Below are positions 1 through 9,700 of a DNA stretch of 47,914 bases, one piece after another. The position numbers and the translations under genes were made by a program. Source of the DNA: Candidatus Omnitrophota bacterium (lineage in GTDB: Bacteria > Omnitrophota > Gorgyraeia > Zapsychrales > JANLHA01); contig JAHFFT010000018.1 of the NCBI GenBank assembly GCA_023247795.1, positions 1 to 47,914 of the forward strand, read 5' to 3'. Each line of letters starts with the position of its first letter. Position 1 is the first letter of the stretch. Under the pieces are notes generated by a model. The model saw nothing but the letters and a program-made list of their open reading frames with translations, made no database searches and had not been told where the DNA came from.

Positions 1-101
1 TCACACGGATAATCAAATGGCTCAAATTGTTCAAACCCAAAGAAAGGATCTTTTTGCTCAAATCTTTCAATCAAATTAAAACTCTCTTTATTCAGGCTCA
101 T
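1..101 (-). CDS. Possible 5' end of a CDS truncated by the left window edge (MSLNKESFNLIERFEQKDPFFGFEQFEPFDYPC...)
   Basis: Minus-strand ATG (CAT at 99-101) followed by an open frame to base 1; same strand as the two following minus CDS. Too short to assign a family. Confidence 0.4.
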   Translation of the reverse strand, partial: MSLNKESFNLIERFEQKDPFFGFEQFEPFDYPC

Positions 102-166
102 CTATTGACTGGAAAAGACTGGATTGTTACTTTGTAGGACGGTACTAGAAAGTAAGAAGTCCAAAG

Positions 167-222
167 CCACAAGTCTCAAGTACAAATTTTTTGAGACCTG
201 CGACATGAGACTTGAAACCTAA
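167..222. repeat. Interspersed CAAGTC/GACTTG-type repeat (second copy of the element at 4816-4900)
   Basis: Shared string gacctgcgacatgagacttgaaacc / gacttgcaacatgagacctgagacttg. Confidence 0.7.
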
Positions 223-223
223 G

Positions 224-703
224 TTAAACCTTCTTTAAACGTTTGGCGGGATTCCCAGCCCAGATCTCTCCCGGCGGGACATCTTTGGTGACCACACTGC
301 CGGCCCCTATGAGGGCCCCGTCGCCAATGCTGACCCCTCCCAAGATCGTGGCATTGCTGCCGATCGAGACATTGCGGCCGACCGTCGTCTTGACAAAACG
401 GGACCGCCAGTCGCGGTCGGTTTCCATTTGTCCGTCGGCTTTGGTGGCAACAGGGTGTTTGTCATTGATGAACATGACCCCATGACCAACGAAACAGTTA
501 TCGCCGATGGTCACCCCTTCGCAAATGAAAGAATGGGAAGAAATTTTGCAGCGACTGCCAATCAAGGCGTTTTTCTGCACCTCGACAAACGTGCCAAACT
601 GGGTATGATCGCCGATCACGCATCCGTAGAGGTTAACAAACTTGTGGAACTTGACGTCTTTCCCTAACTTAACATCCGATGCTATACTGAGATATTGATC
701 CAT
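224..703 (-). CDS. Left-handed beta-helix (hexapeptide repeat) acyltransferase, WbbJ/WbpD-like N-acetyltransferase
   Basis: Translation shows repeated hexapeptides (IGDNCFVGHGVMF, VGRNVSIGSNATILGGVSIGDGALIGAGSVVTKDVPPGEIWAGNPAKRLKKV), typical of sugar O-/N-acyltransferases. Confidence 0.9.
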   Translation of the reverse strand: MDQYLSIASDVKLGKDVKFHKFVNLYGCVIGDHTQFGTFVEVQKNALIGSRCKISSHSFICEGVTIGDNCFVGHGVMFINDKHPVATKADGQMETDRDWRSRFVKTTVGRNVSIGSNATILGGVSIGDGALIGAGSVVTKDVPPGEIWAGNPAKRLKKV

Positions 704-715
704 GTCGCTCCCCTA

Positions 716-762
716 TTCTGACCCCGTAGGTCCACCTGCGGGGTGGACCTACGGGGTCAGAA
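716..762. repeat. Perfect inverted repeat: 21-bp stem, 5-nt loop (TTCTGACCCCGTAGGTCCACC-TGCGG-GGTGGACCTACGGGGTCAGAA)
   Basis: Direct base-by-base reading; lies between the acyltransferase and the coiled-coil CDS. Confidence 0.95.
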
Positions 763-774
763 AAAAATGGTTCA

Positions 775-2049
775 TTAAGGATGATTTTCCAACAACAAAT
801 CCTGCATCTGCTTTTCCGTGTCCTGAGATTCCCGTTCCTTATCTTCAAGCATTTTTTGCACCACATCCAGACGCTGCTGGGTGTCTTGCAGCCGGTCCTC
901 GAGCACCTGATATTCCTGGTTCTTCTGCGCGAATTCATTTTGCACTTCTTGCAGCTTGCTTTTCACTTCATTCAACTCCTGCTGAACAGCTTGGGCGCTC
1001 GGCTTGCCGCCGGCACCGCCGTTCTGCTTCAATTCCGCTATCGCCTGACGCGCCGAAGCCAAGCTTGTTTTCAATTCCGCGATCATATCATCTTTGCGTT
1101 TGATCATATCAACGGTCTGCTTTTCCAATTTGACCCGACCAACACCTCTTTGCGCCTGGACATTTTCCAAGTCCCGCTTTTGCGACCGCAAAAATTTCAA
1201 TTCTTTTTCCATGTCGCCCATCTGATTTCGCATCTGTGCCACCGTCAAAGCATCCGTTACCGACGAAAGATTAGACGGCTGGTCAGATGAGACCTCGACA
1301 TTCTCCAATGAATTTTTTCTCAATTCTTCAATCTGCTTCAAATATTTTTCCCGCTCGGCAATGCGATCATCAATCAATTTCCCTAACTGCTTTTCCAAAT
1401 CCGTGGACCGTTTTTCAATACCTTCCAACGTCTTACTTTTATCTTCCATCTCCCGCGTCTTGTCGTCCAAACGGCTTTTCAAATCAGCAATTTCCGTGTC
1501 CAATTTCGAAATTTTTTGTGACTTCAGCAACTCCTCCTGTTCCAGCAAATAAGACCGCTGATGGTCTTTTGAAAACGACGCGTCTTTCTCCTGCTGCACT
1601 CCATCCAATTCCACCTTCAGGGCGTGATTCCGGTGTTCCTTTTTAACAATGATGTCTTTCAGGGCCACTTGCTCATTCTGCAATTTTTCGTTGAGCTGTT
1701 TCTGATGAAAAGTTTCATCCTTGATCGCGTTCACAAGGTTTTTATAGTCTTCAATTTCTTGGCTTTGCTGCAGATGACGGGTGATCTCTGGGTTCTCCGG
1801 CTGATACAAACCCTTCTCGCTGACACCCATTTTCTTGAGATACTTTTTTGCTTCTTTGTTATCCGGGTCGAGAATGAGCGCCTTGCTCAACTCTTGAATG
1901 GCTTGCTCGTGATCACCCCTTTGATAAAGGATTTTTCCTTCTTTAACCAAATCATCGACAACGAGCTTGGACTCCGCCGAGAAAGACACAACAGAAAATA
2001 TCATGAGGACCAGACTGATTAAAAATAGCGGAATAGCGATTTTTTTCAT
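775..2049 (-). CDS. Secreted coiled-coil protein with N-terminal signal peptide and TPR-like motif
   Basis: MKKIAIPLFLISLVLMIFSVVSFSAE signal peptide; ILYQRGDHEQAIQELSKALILDPDNKEAKKYLKKMG TPR-like repeat; long heptad-rich E/K/Q coiled coil. Confidence 0.85.
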   Translation of the reverse strand: MKKIAIPLFLISLVLMIFSVVSFSAESKLVVDDLVKEGKILYQRGDHEQAIQELSKALILDPDNKEAKKYLKKMGVSEKGLYQPENPEITRHLQQSQEIEDYKNLVNAIKDETFHQKQLNEKLQNEQVALKDIIVKKEHRNHALKVELDGVQQEKDASFSKDHQRSYLLEQEELLKSQKISKLDTEIADLKSRLDDKTREMEDKSKTLEGIEKRSTDLEKQLGKLIDDRIAEREKYLKQIEELRKNSLENVEVSSDQPSNLSSVTDALTVAQMRNQMGDMEKELKFLRSQKRDLENVQAQRGVGRVKLEKQTVDMIKRKDDMIAELKTSLASARQAIAELKQNGGAGGKPSAQAVQQELNEVKSKLQEVQNEFAQKNQEYQVLEDRLQDTQQRLDVVQKMLEDKERESQDTEKQMQDLLLENHP

Positions 2050-2158
2050 ATTTTTTTTGTTGAACTGAAAAATTATATCACCTGTTGAGAAACACTGTCA
2101 ATCTAACTCCCGTAAATCTCTGTTCCGCCGCCTTTGCTTGAACCTCCGGGGTTGCGCT

Positions 2159-2175
2159 CCCACCTGCGAGGTGGG
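2159..2175. repeat. Short palindrome CCCACCT-GCG-AGGTGGG, related core to palindromes at 716-762 and 6704-6780
   Basis: Direct reading; shares the CACCTGCGAGGTG core. Confidence 0.7.
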
Positions 2176-2188
2176 TTGATAAAAGGGG

Positions 2189-2218
2189 TTGGCGCAATTC
2201 GCGAATCTGTGCTATAAA
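2189..2218 (+). promoter_or_regulatory. Candidate sigma-70-type promoter for mutS (TTGGCG - 18 nt - TATAAA)
   Basis: TTGGCG at 2189-2194 and TATAAA at 2213-2218, immediately upstream of mutS. Motif match only. Confidence 0.45.
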
Positions 2219-2253
2219 ATATGAACTTAATCCCCGTTTCCCTTAAGCGACCT

Positions 2254-4842
2254 ATGATGACAGCAACCCCCATGCTCAGTCAGTATCGGCAGATCAAGTC
2301 CCAACATAAGGACTGCATCTTATTTTTCCGTCTGGGCGATTTTTACGAAATGTTTTATGACGACGCCCTGGCCGCGTCTGGCATCTTAGACTTGGTCTTG
2401 ACCGCCCGCGGCAAAGGCACCGATCATCAAGTGCCGATGTGCGGGGTCCCCTATCATTCCGCCGACGGATATATCGCCAAACTCATTCAAGCCGGAAAAA
2501 AAGTCGCGATCTGCGAACAATTGGAAGACCCTTCGCAGGCCCAGGGGATCGTCAAGCGCGACGTGATCCGCATCATCACCTCTGGCACTTATCTGGACGA
2601 GAATTCCCAGGACGCTCGTTATCTTTTATGCCTCAACCCTCACAAAAAGTCTGACGGGGCTTTGGGTGTCGCCTTCATTGATCCAACCTGTGGCGCCATC
2701 CAGACCAATCAATACCAAACCTCGCAGCGTGTCATTGAATTGATTTCCAAACTCCCGATCTACGAATGCGTGTATCCCATCAGCGAGGAGACCGCGATCA
2801 AAGACATCTTTCGCCATCCACTGCTGCGGGCCAAAAATATCATTTTGAGCCCGCATGACGACTGGTGTTTCAATCCCGACATTGCCAAAAAATCCCTCTG
2901 TGAACATTTTAACCTGCAGAGTCTCGGCGGGTTTGGGATCGAAGACCGCAGCTCGGCAGTCGCGAGTGCTGGCGCGCTCTTGGAATATCTCAAACAGATG
3001 AACAAGCAGCCCTTAAAACACATTGATAAAGTCTCACTCTACGCCGATGATGATTATGCTTTCATCTCACCAGCCGCCGTCTATGGCTTGGAGCTCGATC
3101 AGCTATTTAAGACAATCAATCTCACCTCAAGCGCCATGGGCAGACGCAAGCTCAACTATTGGCTCACTCATCCGCTCAAGCGGCCGGCCGATATCTTGCA
3201 GCGCCAGGCAGCAGTAACCCTGCTCAAAGAACAGCCCGACATCCAAAAATCTTTGAAAAAAAATTTGAGTGTTATCCCTGATGTTGAAAAATGTCTGTCC
3301 AAACTGAGCTGTGGCTACACGCAGCCCAAAGATGTCTTGGCGATCCGTAACGCCTTAAGCCTCATCCCAGAAATTCAGGCCTCACTTGTGGCACTCAAAT
3401 CCAAGAACCGGCTTTTTTCCGTCGAGGACGTCCCTCAGCTGCGCGATCTTCTCAATCGGGCCGTCAATCCGGAAATGCCGCTGTCAAAGACCGAAGGCAA
3501 GGTCATTCAAAAAGGATTTGACCAGGAACTCGACGCCTTAAAAGACCTGCGCGAAAATGGCAACCAATGGTTGCAGAAATACCAACAGCAGGAAATCAAA
3601 CGGACCGGGATCAACACCCTCAAGGTCGGTTTCAATCAAGTCTTTGGCTATTACATCGAGATCACCAACGCCCAGGTAAAAAATGCACCGTCGGATTACT
3701 TACGCAAACAGACCCTGGTGAACGGCGAGCGCTTCATCACCATGGAATTGAAAGAATTCGAAGAAAAGATTTTGACTGCGCAGGAAAAAATTTTAAAGAT
3801 CGAGAACCGGATCCTTGCTGATCTGCAGAGGGAAATCCTTGAGCATTCCTCAATCCTACACAATTTCAGCCAGGCCATCGCCACCATCGACGCGCTTTTT
3901 TCAATGACGCTGCTCGCGCTGTCAGCTGGATTCATCGCGCCAGAAATCACTGAAGATCTCACCATCAATATTGAAGAGGGCCGCCATCCGGTCGTCGAGA
4001 AGGCCGCGGTGAGCCCGTTTGTTCCAAACGATATTCTTCTTAACAACCTTGACCAGCATCTCATCATCCTGACCGGACCCAATATGGCTGGAAAATCAAC
4101 CTACATCCGGCAAGTGGCGGTCTTGGTCATCCTGGCACAGATGGGAAGTTATCTTCCGGCGAAAAAAGCGCATATCGGTATCGTGGACAAAATCTTCACC
4201 CGGATCGGCGCGCACGACGACATCACCAAAGGACAAAGCACATTTATGGTAGAAATGACCGAGGCCGCTGACATCGTCAATAACCTCAGCGAACGCAGTT
4301 TGGTGATCCTCGACGAGATCGGCCGGGGGACCAGCACCTTCGATGGGCTCAGCCTGGCCTGGGCACTGGCGGAACATTTTCAAAAAACCAAGGCGCGGAC
4401 TTTATTCGCCACCCACTTCCATGAATTGACGGTCTTAGCGCAAGATCATCCTGGAGTCAAAAACTACAACGTCGCGGTCAAAGAATGGCAGGAAGAAATC
4501 ATCTTCTTGCACAAAATCGTTCCCGGCAGCGCCGACGATAGTTACGGGATCTACGTGGCCAAACTTGCCGGCCTTCCCTCTGATATCATCAAGCGGTCAA
4601 AAAATATTTTGTCGCATTTGGAAAATCAAGGAAACCTCAAAGAAGGGCTTCAGCAGTCGAGATCGCTTAAGTCCGGTGAGGACCAACTTTCTTTCTTAAC
4701 ACCCAAAGAAGATCCCATATTGAACAAAATCAAAGAAACTTTGCAAGCCATGGATATCAACCAATTGACGCCAATTGAGGCGTTGAATAAATTGCAGGAA
4801 ATGAAACAGGTTGCCTGTCGCAAGTCACAAGTGAGAAGTTAA
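2254..4842 (+). CDS. mutS: DNA mismatch repair ATPase MutS (ORF open from 2221; start more likely at ATG 2254 or 2257)
   Basis: TPMLSQYRQIKSQHKDCILFFRLGDFYEMFYDDA N-terminus; ILTGPNMAGKSTYIRQVA Walker A; SLVILDEIGRGTSTFDG Walker B; C-terminal SPIEAL-type region. Confidence 0.97.
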   Translation: MMTATPMLSQYRQIKSQHKDCILFFRLGDFYEMFYDDALAASGILDLVLTARGKGTDHQVPMCGVPYHSADGYIAKLIQAGKKVAICEQLEDPSQAQGIVKRDVIRIITSGTYLDENSQDARYLLCLNPHKKSDGALGVAFIDPTCGAIQTNQYQTSQRVIELISKLPIYECVYPISEETAIKDIFRHPLLRAKNIILSPHDDWCFNPDIAKKSLCEHFNLQSLGGFGIEDRSSAVASAGALLEYLKQMNKQPLKHIDKVSLYADDDYAFISPAAVYGLELDQLFKTINLTSSAMGRRKLNYWLTHPLKRPADILQRQAAVTLLKEQPDIQKSLKKNLSVIPDVEKCLSKLSCGYTQPKDVLAIRNALSLIPEIQASLVALKSKNRLFSVEDVPQLRDLLNRAVNPEMPLSKTEGKVIQKGFDQELDALKDLRENGNQWLQKYQQQEIKRTGINTLKVGFNQVFGYYIEITNAQVKNAPSDYLRKQTLVNGERFITMELKEFEEKILTAQEKILKIENRILADLQREILEHSSILHNFSQAIATIDALFSMTLLALSAGFIAPEITEDLTINIEEGRHPVVEKAAVSPFVPNDILLNNLDQHLIILTGPNMAGKSTYIRQVAVLVILAQMGSYLPAKKAHIGIVDKIFTRIGAHDDITKGQSTFMVEMTEAADIVNNLSERSLVILDEIGRGTSTFDGLSLAWALAEHFQKTKARTLFATHFHELTVLAQDHPGVKNYNVAVKEWQEEIIFLHKIVPGSADDSYGIYVAKLAGLPSDIIKRSKNILSHLENQGNLKEGLQQSRSLKSGEDQLSFLTPKEDPILNKIKETLQAMDINQLTPIEALNKLQEMKQVACRKSQVRS

Positions 4843-4900
4843 AAAAATTTTCACTTGGGACTTGCAACATGAGACCTGAGACTTGTCACTTGCGACTTTT
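4816..4900. repeat. Interspersed CAAGTC/GACTTG-type repeat overlapping the mutS 3' end and mutS-mutL junction; related copy at about 167-222
   Basis: cgcaagtcacaagtgagaag...cacttgggacttgcaacatgagacctgagacttgtcacttgcgac compared with cacaagtctcaagtacaaattttttgagacctgcgacatgagacttgaaacct. Confidence 0.75.
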
Positions 4901-4906
4901 ATAAAA

Positions 4907-6697
4907 ATGCCCAAAGTCCACACCCTTTCACCTGATATTGTCAGTAAGATCGCCGCTGGTGAAGTCATTGAACGTCCAGCTTCGGTCGTCAAAGAACTGC
5001 TAGAAAACGCGCTTGATGCCGGCAGCAAAAGCATTGAACTGCATCTGAAACAGGCCGGCCGATCGCTCATCCACATCAAAGACACTGGCAGCGGCATTGC
5101 TGAAGATGACATCGAAAATATTTTCCAACGTCATGCCACCAGCAAGATCACAAGTCTCGACGATCTGTTCAATATCCATTCACTCGGATTTCGTGGGGAA
5201 GCACTTTACAGCATCGCCGCCATCGCCGATGTTACTTTGCGTAGCAAGACCGTTGGCCAGGACATGGGATGGGAAATCCATCTACGCGGCGGTGAAAGGC
5301 TCAACCGCAAACCCATCGTGATGAACGCCGGCACCGAACTGGAAATCAAAGAACTTTTTTTTAATACACCCGCTCGACGGAAATTCCTAAAATCGGACAC
5401 GGCAGAGATGAACCAAATCTTGAGCACGTTCACTCCCTACTGCCTGCTCTATCCGCAGCTGCGCTTCTTACTCACCCACCAAGGCCGAAAACTTGTTGAT
5501 CTGCAACCAACAAAAAATCACAAACAACGTGTCGCTGAAGCGCTCAACTTAGAACCCAGCCACTTGCTCGAGGCCAAACGCGAGATCACTGAAGAGAAAA
5601 TAGCACTGCACATGATTCTCGGGGACATCAATGTCGCGCGTTCCCGACGAGACCTGCAGTTCATTTTTATCAACAACCGTCCGGTGCAAAATAAAAGCAT
5701 TGGCTATCATATGAACGAAATCTTTCGGCTGATCATGCCGCAGGGACAATATCCGTTTTTTGCCGTCTTCATCCAATATCCTGGCGATGAAATCGATGTC
5801 AACATCCATCCCACCAAACGCGAGGTCAAAATCCAAAATGAAAAATTGGTGGCGTCCTTGCTGCGCCGACTTTGCGAAGAGACACTGATGACGACAGGAT
5901 CGATGAAGAGTGCGGAAACACCTATGGAACAAACAACGGGCGAGTCCATTTTGCACAAGGCCATCTTTGAAACAGCCAAAAGAGAAAAATTCCTCAACGA
6001 ACGCATCCCGTCGGAGATGTTTGAAGAGACCGAGCAAAAAAACCCTTTCAAACCAACCGAACAGCATTCCTTTCCTAACGCCGACTATGCTTCCGCCTTT
6101 GAAGAGAATCTTTTTCAGCAAAAACAGCAAAATTTGAAAGGCAAATTGCAGCAGGCCCAGTTCATCGGAACGCTCATCGATAAATTTCTACTTTTTGAGT
6201 CGGGGAAATCTTTGCTGGTGGTTGATCAGCATGCCGCCCAGGAACGGATCACCTTTGAACTTTTGATCAAACAGATGGAAAACAGCCGGGTGGAAGTCCA
6301 GCATCTCTTGGCGCCCTATTTGATCAAGTTAACGTTAACGGACATGTTGATCTGGGAGGAAGCGAAAGATCAGTTTGAAGAACTGGGTTTTTCCACCACC
6401 CAGTTCAATGAAAACACGATCGCCATTCATACCTATCCAGTTTTGATCAAAGATCCAGCCAAGGCTTTTAAAGATATCATTGCCGGAGAACATCCGGCCC
6501 GCTCCGACCATGAAAGCTTGGCTCGTCGAGCCTGCCGCGCCTCGATCATGGCCGGCGACAGCCTCGGCAAAGAGCAGGCCGAATTCATGCGTGAACAACT
6601 GCTTAAGACCCGCGATCCCTACACCTGCCCGCACGGCCGCCCCACGATCATCGAAATGAGTGAAGCCTTTTTGGACAAACAATTCCTTAGAACCTAA
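4907..6697 (+). CDS. mutL: DNA mismatch repair protein MutL (ORF-track start 4883 is probably too early)
   Basis: MPKVHTLSPDIVSKIAAGEVIERPASVVKELLENALDAGSKSIEL, GFRGEALYSIA, and C-terminal DQHAAQER motif. Residues MSLATFIK from 4883 fall within the interspersed repeat. Confidence 0.96.
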   Translation: MPKVHTLSPDIVSKIAAGEVIERPASVVKELLENALDAGSKSIELHLKQAGRSLIHIKDTGSGIAEDDIENIFQRHATSKITSLDDLFNIHSLGFRGEALYSIAAIADVTLRSKTVGQDMGWEIHLRGGERLNRKPIVMNAGTELEIKELFFNTPARRKFLKSDTAEMNQILSTFTPYCLLYPQLRFLLTHQGRKLVDLQPTKNHKQRVAEALNLEPSHLLEAKREITEEKIALHMILGDINVARSRRDLQFIFINNRPVQNKSIGYHMNEIFRLIMPQGQYPFFAVFIQYPGDEIDVNIHPTKREVKIQNEKLVASLLRRLCEETLMTTGSMKSAETPMEQTTGESILHKAIFETAKREKFLNERIPSEMFEETEQKNPFKPTEQHSFPNADYASAFEENLFQQKQQNLKGKLQQAQFIGTLIDKFLLFESGKSLLVVDQHAAQERITFELLIKQMENSRVEVQHLLAPYLIKLTLTDMLIWEEAKDQFEELGFSTTQFNENTIAIHTYPVLIKDPAKAFKDIIAGEHPARSDHESLARRACRASIMAGDSLGKEQAEFMREQLLKTRDPYTCPHGRPTIIEMSEAFLDKQFLRT

Positions 6698-6703
6698 GAT
6701 TCT

Positions 6704-6780
6704 CACCTCGCAGGTCAGGGTTGACAGCAGACCCCGGTTAAATTCTCACCTCGCAGGTCAGAATTCTGACCTGCGAGGTG
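6704..6780. repeat. Repeat cluster: CACCTCGCAGGTCAG at 6704-6718, then a 34-bp perfect palindrome CACCTCGCAGGTCAGAATTCTGACCTGCGAGGTG at 6747-6780
   Basis: Direct reading. The giant ORF stop codon (TCA on plus at 6715-6717) lies in the first copy. Confidence 0.95.
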
Positions 6781-9700
6781 GGTGACGTAAAAACACGGTT
6801 GTTGTTGGTCAAAATAGTATTGGTATATCCACCATTTCAGATGGGCGAAGATTACGAGGATCCCCCACCCCACCACAATCACGGCAAAGGTCAGTAAAGG
6901 TTGAATGATGAGCAAAATCACGGCAACAACGACATAAGGAATGACGTCCTGCTTTTGCAAGCGCTCATGACACCGATTTTGGTCCGCGTCTTTCACCAGC
7001 GCGATTCCAAAGATCTTTGACACCATCCGCAAATAAATATATCTAACCCCACAGTGACCGGCTTGCAATTGACAATATTCTGCTTTCGCTAAAAATAGCA
7101 CCCCTGCCGGACGACCGCCGTCTTGGTAGGTGCTAACAATTTTTGCGGCATACCCAAGAACCACCGACCAGAGACCGGAAAACAACACATTGAAAAACGG
7201 CTGCTGCTCGGCTAACAACATCGCTCGATGGCCACGTTTGGCTTGCAATAATTCCTCATGTTGCAGATGCTGTGATAACGCGTTTCGTTGGGTGACTTTG
7301 GTGACCTGCGTCGTTTCTTGTTGGATCAAATCCATCAACCTGCTCCTCGTCTCAACCCACCTGGCCAGACCCTTCTGAGAAGATATGAGTCTACTCACGC
7401 TCAAGCTAACGTCTTTGCGACGGGTATCGAGATCAACGGGAATCGTCTCAAAAAGCGGCTTGAGGATCCGTTCAAATGGGCCCCAGGGAAAAATCCGTAG
7501 GATGACATCTGGAAAACGTTTGACAAATTCAAATAACTGGGCCTTCAAAGAATTTTTCTCTCCATGAGTGTGATAGCGTGGAGCAAAACGACGAAGCAAT
7601 CTCATCTCTTGAGATGGTTTCGCCCCTACGGGGTTCACAATGACCAAGAGTCGAGTTCTAACATCTGGCGTGACACGGACCGGAAAATGGGCGTCCCGTT
7701 CGGCCGCTTCAAGGCGCTTGAGGGCGGCATAAAAATTCGGCATTGTTGGCGGCACCGCTGGGAAATATTGCGGATTGATGATGGGTAAGATCAGACGAAT
7801 TTTACCGTCGCTGAGCGGCACCAGAAACAGCACTGACACCGGGGCCGGCTGCGGGAACAACGGATCCCCAACGGAAATCGGGCAAACCCGGCAACGGTCA
7901 TAAAAAGGATCACGTCCCCCCCAGTAGTTGTCGTATAGATAAAAATCCCCTCTCCTTACCCAATGAAGGGAAGTAATCCCCATTGCTGAATCACCGTCAC
8001 TGTCGTTGGAATCAAAAGAAGGTGTTCCTGCCAATGTTTTCGCGGAAAATTCTGACGGCTGTTGCTGGTCATGGCTAGCAAACTCACTGTCCGGTCCTTT
8101 CAAAATTTCAGCATTGGGCAATTCTTGATCTACCGGCTCTATTTGATTGACCGCCTCAGGCGATTCGCTCTGCGAAGCATCTTGCGAATGATCCAACAGA
8201 TCACTTTCATTTTTATTCCCGATAAGGTGATTTTGCCCGGCCGGCAACCGCGGATCGCCGGTTTCAACGGGTGGATTTTGAACAATTCGATTCGTATCTG
8301 ATGATTGCTTTGCTCCCTGCGCCTGTTGATCCTGATTTTCCTGCTGCTGGGGACGCTCGGCAAGATTTTGCTCAGCCTCGACCTTAGCCTCTAACGTCAA
8401 CGGTGCACCGGGATTGAAGATGTTATAAATCATATGCGTCAAAATATTAAAAACCGCGGCAAAAAGAAATGGCAGCAGAACACCCCATAATCCCAACCAA
8501 TTAACCCAACGGTATAATAAAACAAAACCCAAGACAAAGCCGATAATGGTCATCGCTCTGATCGCCAATATTCCTATTCCCCGTCGATAACGTCTAAACT
8601 CCGATTGGGGATCATGCGCGGAAAAATATCCGCTTTGAAGGGTAGAACGCAATTCATAGAACGGGGCAAAAAGGATTTCAATGACCCGCTTCGACGGTGT
8701 CCAATGCCCTAGGCTGATCCACTTAAAAAATTTCCGGCCGGCCTGATAAGTTCGGCCCATCGTCAATAAACCGCCCCCACTCGTTAAAGAAACAACTGCC
8801 TGTTCTTTATTCGATCGCCAGTAAAAATAAAAATGCACTAATGAAGATAGACTCAACGGCGCCAGGCGGGCCGGGCCCAATACGCGGGTGAGGTTGGATA
8901 AAAGGTTGTAGAGGAAATGCGTAGTGACGTTGATAATCAGCGTCGGGAATGCGAGCATGAAATATAGGACGCGTTCCACTACTCCATGTCCATAGCCGAT
9001 AGAAAGCGCGAATAACAGTCCGCCAATAAAAGAGCAAAAAGCAAAAAAGACACCAAGCTCGATATCGTAATTACCCCACGGCCAATACAACCAACTGACC
9101 CAGGCCGGCACAGCCAACATGCTGCCGTAGATGAATAGCATTCCCAACAGTCGAGCGAATTTCTGCCAATTGTTTTGATGGTCGTGAGAATTCCAAAACT
9201 CATCAATCTCATAAATATTGAAAATAGCCCAAGCCTCGACCACCGGTGCCACAAAAATCTCGGTCATTGCCGGATGTAGCAACGTCTGCTTCACCCAGGC
9301 CGGCAGCCACGGCATGAACTTAATCACACCTTCAAAAAACCGTTGTCCGGTTTTATACGTTTCCGGCAGGCACAGTGATTCGGAACCAGAGTTGACTAAC
9401 TCGTTGCCCGCTTTTGGGTGAGTAGCTGGCTGGACCAAGTTCGACGGTGGTGAATATCGATGAGCGAAGTACTTCTCGACAACTTTTCTACCTAAAATTA
9501 CGCAAAGGGTGATGGCCCCAAGAACCCCTGTCAAAAGAATGGCCTTGCCTAATGGATAGGCACTTTTCCAAATTTTGGTGACAGCTCTTCTTCGGTCAGA
9601 TTTCAGTTCTACAAATATCCGCGCCAAAACAAAAACAGCCAACCAGCCCATCCAGGTGTTGATCCCGCCGAAATTCGATTGAGTTGCTGATTCTTCCCGT

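Noticed and set aside
716-767. Hairpin plus A7 as an intrinsic terminator
   Set aside because: For the minus-strand genes the T-run precedes the hairpin rather than following it, and no plus-strand gene ends here.
243-6706. Alternative-frame ORFs overlapping the acyltransferase, coiled-coil, mutS and mutL genes
   Set aside because: Overlap well-supported CDS and lack family signatures.
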